A stretch of DNA of 64,000 nt. Source: CAXMMR01 sp963692975. Its GTDB lineage: Bacteria; Pseudomonadota; Alphaproteobacteria; Acetobacterales; Acetobacteraceae. The notes under the pieces were generated by a model. The model searched no databases and was not told where the DNA came from. It was given only the letters and a program-made list of their open reading frames with translations. The position numbers and the translations under genes were made by a program. How positions within the stretch are numbered: position 1 is the first letter of the stretch; each line of letters starts with the position of its first letter. Location of the stretch: positions 1 through 64,000 of the forward strand of contig CAXMMR010000029.1 in assembly GCA_963692975.2 (NCBI GenBank), read 5' to 3'. Shown piece after piece: positions 18,021 to 25,506 of this stretch.

Positions 18021-18988
18021 GCGCCCGGCCCCGACCCTGGCCGCGACCCTGGCCCAGACCCTGGCCCAGACCCTGGCCCCGATCCAGGCCAGGTCGCGCC
18101 GCGCCGGTTGAGGAAGATCGCGAACAGCGTGTCCGATCCCGCGATGAACAGGCGGTTCCTGGCGGGCCCGCCCCAGGCGACGTTCGCGACCGTGCGCGGC
18201 ACCTTGACCTTGCCGAGCAGCGCGCCGTCCGGTGCCACGCAGTGGACGCCGTCCGCGGCCGAGCTCCAGAGATTGCCGTCCTCGTCGACCGCGAACCCGT
18301 CGGCGTAGCCGGGCGCGATCTCGTGGAACACGGCGCCGCCCGAGAGACGGCCGTCGGGCGCGACGTCGAACGCGCGGATGAATTGCTGCGGCGGCGCGTC
18401 GCCGGCCTGGTCGCCCGTCTCGGCGACGTAGAGGCGGCGCTCGTCGGGCGAGAAGGCGAGCCCGTTCGGCCCGTCGAACTGCTCCGACACGGCGTCGAGC
18501 CGGTCGGTCTCGGGATCGAGCCGGTAGACGCGAGGCCGCTGCTCGGACACCTGCCGGCCGCCCTCGTAATCGGTCTGGATGCCGTAGAGCGGATCGCTGA
18601 ACCAGATCGTGCCGTCGCTCTTGACCACGACGTCGTTCGGCGCGTTCAGCCGCTTGCCGTCGAACCGGTCGGCGAGCGTGGTCACCCGCCCGTCATGCTC
18701 GATCCGGAAGATGCCGCGATCGCGGTGCGAGCAGAACACCACGCGGCCCTGCCGGTCGAGCGCCTGGCCATTGGCGTAGTGCGACGGTTGGCGGAAGACG
18801 GCGATCCCGTCCTCCTCCGACCAGCGCATCGTGCGGTCGCGCGGCAGATCCTGGAACAGGAGCGCGTTCCAGGCCCCGACCCAGACCGGCCCCTCGGTCC
18901 AGCGAAACCCCGTCGCCAGCGTCTCGAGCGACGCGTTGCCGAGCAGGTAGTGCCTGAAGCGCGGCGCGTGGATCTCGAACCCGTCCAT
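18017..18988 (-). CDS. SMP-30/gluconolactonase/LRE family protein
   Basis: This six-bladed beta-propeller lactonase-like protein has 323 residues from ATG 18988 (MDGFEIHAPRFRHYLLG). Metal-site motifs are WTEGPVWVG (Glu), LNAPNDVVVKSDGTIWFSDP (Asn), GPNGLAFSPDERRLYVAETG and GYADGFAVDEDGNLWSSAADG (Asp). It probably hydrolyses a sugar lactone in the cytoplasm; no signal peptide is seen. The extreme C-terminus is an odd (PGSG)n tail beyond the propeller, encoded by a 12-bp tandem repeat. A longer frame upstream exists but would add a non-conserved MRPAGPEV segment. Confidence 0.85.
   Translation of the reverse strand: MDGFEIHAPRFRHYLLGNASLETLATGFRWTEGPVWVGAWNALLFQDLPRDRTMRWSEEDGIAVFRQPSHYANGQALDRQGRVVFCSHRDRGIFRIEHDGRVTTLADRFDGKRLNAPNDVVVKSDGTIWFSDPLYGIQTDYEGGRQVSEQRPRVYRLDPETDRLDAVSEQFDGPNGLAFSPDERRLYVAETGDQAGDAPPQQFIRAFDVAPDGRLSGGAVFHEIAPGYADGFAVDEDGNLWSSAADGVHCVAPDGALLGKVKVPRTVANVAWGGPARNRLFIAGSDTLFAIFLNRRGATWPGSGPGSGPGSGPGSRPGSGPGA
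18027..18086. repeat. 12-bp tandem repeat encoding a PGSG tail
   Basis: Five units of a GGCCC(A/C)GACCCT-type 12-mer (two identical, three with one to three changes) lie inside the 3' end of the SMP-30 gene. The period is a multiple of three, so copy changes would lengthen or shorten the tail without breaking the overlapping start of the VOC gene at 18020. Confidence 0.8.
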
Positions 18989-19078
18989 GGTCGTCCGAAC
19001 GCGGCGGCTCTGCCTCGGTTGTCGGACGAGGGGCGCCTTGACTTCGGGACCCGCCGGTCGCAACTGTCGCTCACCGGA

Positions 19079-19099
19079 TTATGCTCATTCCGAGCATAA
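19079..19099. promoter_or_regulatory. Perfect palindrome upstream of nadA, putative NAD-regulon operator
   Basis: TTATGCTC-N5-GAGCATAA, with 8-bp perfect arms, ends 15 bases before the nadA ATG and sits in one of the few AT-rich patches nearby. Position and symmetry are those of an operator for a dimeric repressor. NAD biosynthesis in alphaproteobacteria is controlled by repressors such as NadQ and NrtR; assigning this site to one of them is inference, and no regulator gene lies in the window. Confidence 0.65.
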
Positions 19100-19114
19100 A
19101 GGATCGTCTTCCCG

Positions 19115-20107
19115 ATGAACCTCCCGCTTTCCCGCGAGCTGCTCGAGCGCCTGGCCCCGATCTACGCGCGCATGCGCGACGTGGTGCCGCCGATCGAGTG
19201 GGCGAGCCACGCCGAAGACGTCGACGCGATCCTGCGCCTCAAGCGCGAGCGGAACGCGGTCGTGCTGGCGCACAACTACCAGACGCCGGAGATCTTCCAC
19301 GGCGTCGCCGACATCACCGGCGACAGCCTGCTGCTGGCCCGCGAGGCCGCGCGCACCGATGCCGACGTGATCGTCGTCGCCGGCGTGCACTTCATGGGCG
19401 AGACCGCGAAGCTGCTGAACCCGTCGCGCACGGTGATCGTGCCCGACCACCGCGCCGGCTGCTCGCTCGCCGACAGCATCACCGCCGAAGACGTGCGCGG
19501 TCTCCGGCGCCGCTATCCGGGCCGGCCGGTGATCACCTACGTGAACACCTCGGCCGCCGTGAAGGCCGAGAGCGACATCTGCTGCACGTCGGGCAACGCC
19601 GTGCGCGTGGTCGAGAGCCTCGGCGTGCCCGAGGTGCTGATGATCCCGGACGAGTTCCTCGCCCGCAACGTGCAGAAGAGCACGTCGGTCCGGATCATCC
19701 CGTGGCATGGCCATTGCGAGGTGCACGAGCGCTTCACGCCCGCCGACGTGCGCGACTTCCGCGACGCGAACCCGGGCGTGGTCGTGCTCGCGCATCCCGA
19801 ATGCCCGCCCGAGGTGGTCGAGGCGGCCGACATGGCGGGCTCGACCGCGCACATGGCCGACTGGGTGGCGCTGCACCGTCCGGAAACGGCGCTGCTGCTC
19901 ACCGAGTGCTCGATGAGCGACAACGTGGCAGTGATGAACCCCGGCACCCGCTTCGTGCGGCCGTGCAATCTTTGCCCGCACATGAAGCGCATCACGCTCG
20001 GCAACATCCGTCATGCGCTCGAGACGCTCGAAGGCGCGATCGTGGTCGACGACGACGTCGCCGCCCGAGCCCGCCTCGCCGTCGAGCGCATGCTGGCGGT
20101 GGCGTGA
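19115..20107 (+). CDS. nadA: Quinolinate synthase
   Basis: NadA condenses iminoaspartate with dihydroxyacetone phosphate to quinolinate using a [4Fe-4S] cluster. It has 330 residues. The three cluster cysteines are visible in DHRAGCSLADSI, LAHPECPPEVVEAADMAGST and PCNLCPHMKRITL. The substrate motif VLAHNYQTPEIFHGVADITGDSLLLAREA and YVNTSAAVKAESDICCTSGNA are intact. First gene of nadABC; its TGA overlaps the nadB ATG (TGATG). Confidence 0.95.
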   Translation: MNLPLSRELLERLAPIYARMRDVVPPIEWASHAEDVDAILRLKRERNAVVLAHNYQTPEIFHGVADITGDSLLLAREAARTDADVIVVAGVHFMGETAKLLNPSRTVIVPDHRAGCSLADSITAEDVRGLRRRYPGRPVITYVNTSAAVKAESDICCTSGNAVRVVESLGVPEVLMIPDEFLARNVQKSTSVRIIPWHGHCEVHERFTPADVRDFRDANPGVVVLAHPECPPEVVEAADMAGSTAHMADWVALHRPETALLLTECSMSDNVAVMNPGTRFVRPCNLCPHMKRITLGNIRHALETLEGAIVVDDDVAARARLAVERMLAVA

Positions 20108-21720
20108 TGGCCCGCGCCCTTTCGTCGGCCATGGCGACCGTCGATGCCGGCGGCCCGGTGATCGTCGGTGGCGGTCTCGCCGGCCTTTCGGCGGCGCTCG
20201 CGCTCGCACCCCGCCGCTGCGTCGTGGTCGCCGCCGACACGCTCGGCACCGGCGCGTCCACCGGCTGGGCGCAGGGCGGCATCGCGGCCGCGGTCGGCGC
20301 CGACGACGACGCGGCACTGCATCTCGCCGACACGCTCGCCGCCGCCGACGGCCTCGCCGATGACGCCGCGGCGCGGGCCATCCTCGAGCAGGGGCCGGCG
20401 GCGATCGCCCGCCTCGCGGGCTTCGGCGTCGCGTTCGACCGCGACGCCGCCGGCGCCTACCGGCTCGGTCTCGAGGCCGCGCATTCCCGCCGCCGGATCG
20501 TCCACGCCGAGGGCGACGGCACCGGCCGCGCGGTTCTCCGCGCCATCGTCGCGCGCGTCCGGGCGACGCCGTCGATCCGGGTGATCGAGGGCCGGGTCGC
20601 GCGCGGCATCGTGCGCGACGACGCCGGCGCCGTCGCCGGCCTCCTGCTCGCGGGCGCCGGCGGCGAGGGCGCGATCCTGCTGCGGACGACCGACGTGGTG
20701 CTCGCGACCGGTGGTCTCGCTTCGCTTTGGGCGCACACCACGAACCCGATCGGCGCGGTGGGGCGCGGTCTCGCGCTCGCCGCCGAGGCGGGCGCGGCGC
20801 TCGGCGAGCTCGAATTCGTGCAGTTCCACCCGACCGCGATCGATGCCGGGCGAGATCCGATGCCGCTCGCCTCCGAGGCGATCCGCGGCGAAGGGGCGAC
20901 GCTGATCGACGAGAACGGCGACCGCTTCATGCTCGATTGCGGCGAGGCGAGGGGACGCGCGGAGCTCGCGCCGCGGGATGTCGTGTCGCGCGCCGTCGCG
21001 CGCCACCTCGCCGCCGGCCATCGCGTGTTCCTCGACGCCCGGACGGCGCTCGGCGCCCGCTTCGCCGACCATTTCCCGTCCGTCACCGCGCTCTGCCGCG
21101 ACGCCGGGATCGATCCCGTGTCGCAGCCGATCCCGATCCGCCCGGCCGCGCACTACACGATGGGCGGCGTCGTGGTCGATGCTGACGGACGCAGCACGGT
21201 CGACGGCCTGCACGCCGCCGGCGAGGCCGCGGCGACCGGACTGCACGGCGCGAACCGCCTGGCCAGCAACTCGCTGCTCGAGGCGGCGGTCACCGGCGAG
21301 CGCGTCGGCCGGCTGCTGCGCGAGGCCGACGCGCGGCCTCCCGGCGCGATCGACATCGCCGCCGTCGGCGCGCTCGCGTCGGCCGCGCCGGCGACCGGCA
21401 CGGGCCCGATCCGTCCGCTGATGCAGCAGGGCTTCGGCGTGCTCCGCGACGCCGCCGGCATGCGGGCGGCACGGCGCTCGCTCGAGGCGCTGCGCGCCGA
21501 CCCGTCGGTCGACACGCTCGCGCTCAGGGCGGCGACGCTCGTCGCCGACGCGGCGCTGTCCCGCACGGAAAGCCGCGGCGCGCACGCCCGGACCGACCAT
21601 CCGGACCACGCGGCGCTCGCGATCCGCACCACCATCACCGACCACGCACCCGCCGAGTGGAGCCCGCCGCATGCTGCCCGACATCATCGTCGCGCCGATC
21701 GTCGACCAGGCGCTCGCTGA
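20107..21720 (+). CDS. nadB: L-aspartate oxidase
   Basis: NadB is the FAD enzyme that oxidises aspartate to iminoaspartate for NadA. It has 537 residues. FAD-binding GGPVIVGGGLAGLSAALAL is at the N-terminus; GTGASTGWAQGGIAAAVG, EFVQFHPTAI, SEAIRGEGATLIDENGDRFM, RPAAHYTMGGVVVDADGRSTVDGLHAAGEAAATGLHGANRLASNSLLEA and ESRGAHARTDHP follow in family order. The last 17 codons (SPPHAARHHRRADRRPGAR) overlap the nadC start by 50 bp and look unconserved, so the natural stop may have been lost by a small change near 21655. Confidence 0.93.
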   Translation: MARALSSAMATVDAGGPVIVGGGLAGLSAALALAPRRCVVVAADTLGTGASTGWAQGGIAAAVGADDDAALHLADTLAAADGLADDAAARAILEQGPAAIARLAGFGVAFDRDAAGAYRLGLEAAHSRRRIVHAEGDGTGRAVLRAIVARVRATPSIRVIEGRVARGIVRDDAGAVAGLLLAGAGGEGAILLRTTDVVLATGGLASLWAHTTNPIGAVGRGLALAAEAGAALGELEFVQFHPTAIDAGRDPMPLASEAIRGEGATLIDENGDRFMLDCGEARGRAELAPRDVVSRAVARHLAAGHRVFLDARTALGARFADHFPSVTALCRDAGIDPVSQPIPIRPAAHYTMGGVVVDADGRSTVDGLHAAGEAAATGLHGANRLASNSLLEAAVTGERVGRLLREADARPPGAIDIAAVGALASAAPATGTGPIRPLMQQGFGVLRDAAGMRAARRSLEALRADPSVDTLALRAATLVADAALSRTESRGAHARTDHPDHAALAIRTTITDHAPAEWSPPHAARHHRRADRRPGAR

Positions 21721-22507
21721 GGATCTCGGCCGCGCCGGCGACCTCACCGCGAACGCGGTGGTGGCCGCCGACGCGGTCGCGAGCCTCGGCATCGTCGCCC
21801 GCGAGCACGGCGTGCTCGCGGGGCTGCAGCCGGCCCGCCTCGCCTTCACGCGTCTCGATCCGAAGGTGGAGGTCAGGCCGTTGCTCGCCGACGGCGACGC
21901 GCTCGCGCCAGGCGCGGTCGTCGCGACCGTGCACGGACCGGCCCGAAGCCTGCTCACGGCCGAGCGGACCGCGCTCAACTTCCTCGGCCATCTGAGCGGG
22001 GTCGCGACCGGCACCGCGAGCCTCGTGCGCGCCGTGCGGCACACGGAGGCGCGCATCACCGACACCAGGAAGACGATGCCTGGCCTGCGCGCGCTGCAGA
22101 AGGAGGCGGTGCGCCTGGGCGGCGGCCACAATCACCGCTTCGGCCTCGACGACGCGATCCTGATCAAGGACAACCACGTGGCGCTCGCCGGCGGCGTCGC
22201 CGAGGCGGTGCGCCGGGCGCGCGACGCCGCGGGCCACATGGTCAGGATCGAGCTCGAGGTCGACACGCTCGGCGAACTCGAGACCGCGCTCGCGCTCGGC
22301 GTCGACCTGGTACTGCTCGACAACATGGACCTGCCGACGCTCCGCGAGGCGGTGCGCCTGACCGCCGGCCGCGCGACGCTGGAGGCGTCGGGCCGGGTCA
22401 CGCCGGACACCGCGCCCGGCATCGCCGAGACCGGCGTGGATTTGATCGCGGTCGGCTGGCTGACGCACAGCGCCAAGGTGCTGGATCTCGGCCTGGATTT
22501 CGGCTGA
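21671..22507 (+). CDS. nadC: Nicotinate-nucleotide pyrophosphorylase (carboxylating)
   Basis: Quinolinate phosphoribosyltransferase, third step of the pathway: quinolinate plus PRPP to nicotinate mononucleotide. It has 278 residues. Motifs are ALAEDLGRAGDLTANAVV, ERTALNFLGHLSGVATGTASLV, ARITDTRKTMPGLRALQKEAVRLGGGHNHRFGLDDAILIKDNHVA (PRPP/quinolinate contacts), IELEVDTLGELETAL, LLDNMDLPTLREAV and LEASGRVTPDTAPGIAETGVDLIAVGWLTHSA. The start lies inside the nadB 3' end, so translation is coupled. Confidence 0.95.
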   Translation: MLPDIIVAPIVDQALAEDLGRAGDLTANAVVAADAVASLGIVAREHGVLAGLQPARLAFTRLDPKVEVRPLLADGDALAPGAVVATVHGPARSLLTAERTALNFLGHLSGVATGTASLVRAVRHTEARITDTRKTMPGLRALQKEAVRLGGGHNHRFGLDDAILIKDNHVALAGGVAEAVRRARDAAGHMVRIELEVDTLGELETALALGVDLVLLDNMDLPTLREAVRLTAGRATLEASGRVTPDTAPGIAETGVDLIAVGWLTHSAKVLDLGLDFG

Positions 22508-22535
22508 ACGCCGGATCGCTCTCAAGAGTGAAGGA

Positions 22536-22590
22536 TTGCAAAGGCCCAGCCTTTGCTGGGGTCCAGGGGCAAAGCCCCTGGCCTTTGCAA
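22536..22590 (+). terminator. Branched palindrome after nadC
   Basis: Perfect 11-bp arms TTGCAAAGGCC (22536-22546) and GGCCTTTGCAA (22580-22590) enclose two further hairpins, CCCAGC-CTT-TGCTGGG-type (22545-22560) and CCAGGGGC-AAA-GCCCCTGG (22563-22581). It lies 28 bases after the nadC stop and is likely the operon terminator. It shares the CCAGGGGC core with elements at 328-346 and 44769-44786. Confidence 0.65.
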
Positions 22591-22642
22591 CCTGCCCCCC
22601 TGCTCCGCGGTTTGTGAAGCCGCAACTCCGGAGCGCCACGCC

Positions 22643-23563
22643 ATGGCCGAGCAGGTCGCGATCGTCACCGGAGGCACCGGCGGGCTCGGCTACGAGATCG
22701 CGCGCGGTCTCGCGGCGAGGGGTCTGTCGGTCATCGTCGCGGGCCGGGACCCGGCCAAGGGCGAAGCGGCGGTCGGGCGCATCAAGCGCGACACCGGCCG
22801 CGACGCCCGTTTCGTCGCGCTCGACCTCGCGCGCCTCGACGCCGTGCGCGACTTCGCGTCCCGCATCGAGGTGGTCGACATCCTGGTCAACAACGCTGGC
22901 CTGATGGCGCCGCCGACGCGGCAGATCACGGCGGACGGGTTCGAGATCCAGTTCGGCGTCAACTATCTCGGCCATTTCGTGCTGACGGCGCTGCTGCTGC
23001 CGCATCTGCTCGCGAGCGAGGCGGGCGGCCGGGTGGTGTCGGTGTCGAGCCTCGCCCATCGCGGCGCGCGGCTCCGCTTCGACGACCTGCAATCGGAGCA
23101 CGGCTACCGGCCGATGCGTGTCTACGGCCAGAGCAAGCTCGCGATGCTGGTGTTCGCGCTCGAGCTGCAGCGCCGGGCGAGCGCGCACGGGACGCGGCTC
23201 AAGAGCGTCGCCGCGCATCCGGGCTGGGCGCGGACCGACATCATCCGGGTCGGCGATCAGGAGCCCGGTCCGCGCCGGGTGGCGATGACGGTCGCGCGGT
23301 CGTCCTTCAACGCGGTCGCGCAATCGGCGCTCGACGGCGCGCGGCCGATCCTGGAGGCGGCGATCTCGCCCGACATCGTCGGCGGCGCCTATCTCGGTCC
23401 GTCGGGCTTCGGCGAGATACGCGGCCCGTCGGCGCCGGCGCGCATCATGCCGCAGGCCTGGGACGCCGACGCTGCGCGCCGCCTGTGGACGGTGTCCGAG
23501 CAACTGGGCAAGACGGTCTTCGCCTGGCCGGCGGCCGAACGCGCGCCGGCCGGCGTGCCGTGA
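22643..23563 (+). CDS. Short-chain dehydrogenase/reductase (retinol-dehydrogenase-like)
   Basis: This classical SDR of 306 residues has NAD(P)-binding VAIVTGGTGGLGYEIARGLAARG, AGRDPAKGE, DILVNNAGLMAPPTRQ (NNAG), NYLGHFVLTALLLPHLL, VVSVSSLAHRG (catalytic Ser) and Tyr-x3-Lys in MRVYGQSKLAMLVFALEL. AGRDP with basic residues suggests NADP(H). The C-terminal part (GQEPGPRR... GGAYLGPSGFGEIRGPSAPARIMPQAWD) is like the RDH/WWOX-type group. First gene of a tight four-gene operon; its stop overlaps the next start (GTGA). The substrate is unknown. Confidence 0.88.
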   Translation: MAEQVAIVTGGTGGLGYEIARGLAARGLSVIVAGRDPAKGEAAVGRIKRDTGRDARFVALDLARLDAVRDFASRIEVVDILVNNAGLMAPPTRQITADGFEIQFGVNYLGHFVLTALLLPHLLASEAGGRVVSVSSLAHRGARLRFDDLQSEHGYRPMRVYGQSKLAMLVFALELQRRASAHGTRLKSVAAHPGWARTDIIRVGDQEPGPRRVAMTVARSSFNAVAQSALDGARPILEAAISPDIVGGAYLGPSGFGEIRGPSAPARIMPQAWDADAARRLWTVSEQLGKTVFAWPAAERAPAGVP

Positions 23564-24534
23564 CCGCGACGGCGGGGCTGCGCGCGCCCGAAGTCGAGGA
23601 GCACGATGCCGGCCACGATCGCGGCGTGGTCTCGCGACGCGATGCGTTCCGCGGCCTGTCGGCGTTTCCGGTCACGCCGCAGGACGAGGGCGGCCGCGTC
23701 GACACCGAGGCGCTCGGCCGCATCCTCCGGCGTCTGGCGGAGGCCGGCGTGTCGTCGGTGGGCCTGCTCGGCTCGACCGGATCGGCCGCCTACCTCGAGC
23801 GTGCCGAGCGGCGTCGCGCGATCGAGACGGCGGTCGACGTGCTCGGCGGCGCGGTGCCGCTCCTGGTCGGCATCGGGGCGCTCCGCACCGCGGACGCGAT
23901 CGGCCACGGCGAGGACGCGCGCGCGATCGGCGCCGACGCGGTGCTGCTCGCGCCGGTGTCCTACGTGCCGCTGACCGAAGACGAGGTGTTCACCCTCTCG
24001 GCCGATGTCGCGCGCGAAGTCGGGCTGCCGCTCTGCCTTTACAACAACCCGACCAACACGCGTTTCAGTTTCACCTGGCCGCTGGTCGCCCGCCTGAGCC
24101 GGATCGCGCCGATCGCGGCGGTCAAGAACCCGGCCGGCGCCGACGCGACGGCGGACGCGATCCGGTCGGCCCGCGAGGCGGTCGCGCCCGGCTTCTCGCT
24201 CGGCTGGAGCGTCGACGCGGCGGCGACCGAGGCGATGCTCGCCGGCGGCGATTGCTGGTACAGCGTGCTCGCCGGCGTGCTGCCGGCGCCCTGCGTCGCG
24301 ATCGTCCGCGCCGTCGCCGACGGGGATGCCGAGGAGGCGCGCCGGATCGCGTCCCGTCTCGCGCCGCTCCTCGCGCTGTTCAGGACCTGGTCCGGCTACC
24401 GCGTCGCGCACGCTCTCGCCGAGTGTCTCGGCCTTTCGCCGCACCGCCCGCCGCGACCGCTGCTGCCGTTGCCGCCCGAGGCGCGGGCGGAGGTCCGGGC
24501 GGCGCTCGCGAGCCTCGGCGACGAGGCCGCATGA
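23560..24534 (+). CDS. Dihydrodipicolinate synthase (DapA/NAL) family aldolase
   Basis: This is a class I TIM-barrel aldolase or hydro-lyase of 324 residues from GTG 23560. Family landmarks are FRGLSAFPVTPQDEGGRVD, GLLGSTGSAAYL (where GTTGE occurs in DapA), LCLYNNPTNTRFSFT with the catalytic Tyr in YNNP, and the Schiff-base lysine in IAAVKNPAGADAT. Position in an operon with an SDR and an acetamidase and not with lysine genes suggests a catabolic member (NAL-type, acting on a 2-oxo acid) instead of lysine biosynthesis. It overlaps neighbours by 4 bp at both ends. Confidence 0.85.
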   Translation: MTATAGLRAPEVEEHDAGHDRGVVSRRDAFRGLSAFPVTPQDEGGRVDTEALGRILRRLAEAGVSSVGLLGSTGSAAYLERAERRRAIETAVDVLGGAVPLLVGIGALRTADAIGHGEDARAIGADAVLLAPVSYVPLTEDEVFTLSADVAREVGLPLCLYNNPTNTRFSFTWPLVARLSRIAPIAAVKNPAGADATADAIRSAREAVAPGFSLGWSVDAAATEAMLAGGDCWYSVLAGVLPAPCVAIVRAVADGDAEEARRIASRLAPLLALFRTWSGYRVAHALAECLGLSPHRPPRPLLPLPPEARAEVRAALASLGDEAA

Positions 24535-25490
24535 GCGCGCCCCGCCATACGATCCACGCGCACCGCCACCACCATGGCTGGGACAATTCGTTCGCGCCCG
24601 TGCTCAGGGTCGCGCCCGGCGAGACGGTGCTGGTCGAGACGGTCGACAGCTCCGGCGGCCAGCTCTCGCCGGCGGCGACGCTCGACACGCTGCGAGCGCT
24701 CGATTTCGGCCGCGTCAACCCGGTGACCGGACCGATCGCGATCGACGGCGCGCGGCCGGGCGACGCGCTCCGCGTCACGATCGAGCATTTCGCCCCGACC
24801 CTCGCCCCGGGCGGGCAGGGTTGGGGCTGGACCGCGAACATCCCCGGCTTCGGCCTGCTCGCCGACGCGTTCCCGGATCCGGCGCTGCATCTCTGGCAGG
24901 TCGACGGCAGTTGCCGCGCGCCCGCGCTGTTCGGACGCCACGCGCGCGTGCCGCTCAAGCCGTTCGCCGGCACGATCGGCGTCGCGCCCGCCGAAGCCGG
25001 CCTGCACTCGGTGGTGCCGCCGCGACGCGTCGGCGGCAATCTCGACATGCGCGACGCCGCCGCCGGCACGGTCCTGGTGCTGCCGGTCGCCGTCCAGGAC
25101 GCGCTGTTCTCGGTCGGCGACACCCACGCGGCGCAGGGAGACGGCGAGGTGTGCGGCACGGCGATCGAGAGCCCGATGTCGGTCGCACTCCGCTTCGAGC
25201 TCGTGCCGGGCGGGGCGCCGCCGACGCCGCGCCTCGAAATCCCGGGTCCGGTGACGCGCCATCTCGACGCGCGGGGCTACGACGTCACGACCGGCATCGG
25301 TCCCGATCTGCACGCAGCGGCGCGCGATGCGGTGCGGGCGATGATCGACCTGCTGGCCGCGCGGGAGGGCATGGCGGCGGTCGACGCCTACATGCTCGCG
25401 AGCGTCGCCGGCGACCTCCGCATCAGCGAGATCGTCGACGTGCCGAACATGGTCGTCTCGCTCTACATGCCGCGTATCCTGTTCGACTGA
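24531..25490 (+). CDS. Acetamidase/formamidase family protein
   Basis: This FmdA/AmdA family member (PF03069) has 319 residues. Typical features are HHHGWDNSFAPVLRVAPGETVLVETVDSSGGQL, NPVTGPIAIDGARPGDALRVTIEHFAP, HARVPLKPFAGTIGVAPAEAGLHSVVPPRRVGGNLDMRDAAAGTVLVLPV, FSVGDTHAAQGDGEVCGTAIE (GDxHAxQGDGE, metal and active-site region) and ASVAGDLRISEIVDVPN. It hydrolyses a small amide to acid plus ammonia; the exact amide is unknown. The ATG 24531 overlaps the preceding stop (ATGA). fumC follows after 16 bp. Confidence 0.88.
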   Translation: MSAPRHTIHAHRHHHGWDNSFAPVLRVAPGETVLVETVDSSGGQLSPAATLDTLRALDFGRVNPVTGPIAIDGARPGDALRVTIEHFAPTLAPGGQGWGWTANIPGFGLLADAFPDPALHLWQVDGSCRAPALFGRHARVPLKPFAGTIGVAPAEAGLHSVVPPRRVGGNLDMRDAAAGTVLVLPVAVQDALFSVGDTHAAQGDGEVCGTAIESPMSVALRFELVPGGAPPTPRLEIPGPVTRHLDARGYDVTTGIGPDLHAAARDAVRAMIDLLAAREGMAAVDAYMLASVAGDLRISEIVDVPNMVVSLYMPRILFD

Positions 25491-25506
25491 CAAAGGAGCC
25501 GCCCGC

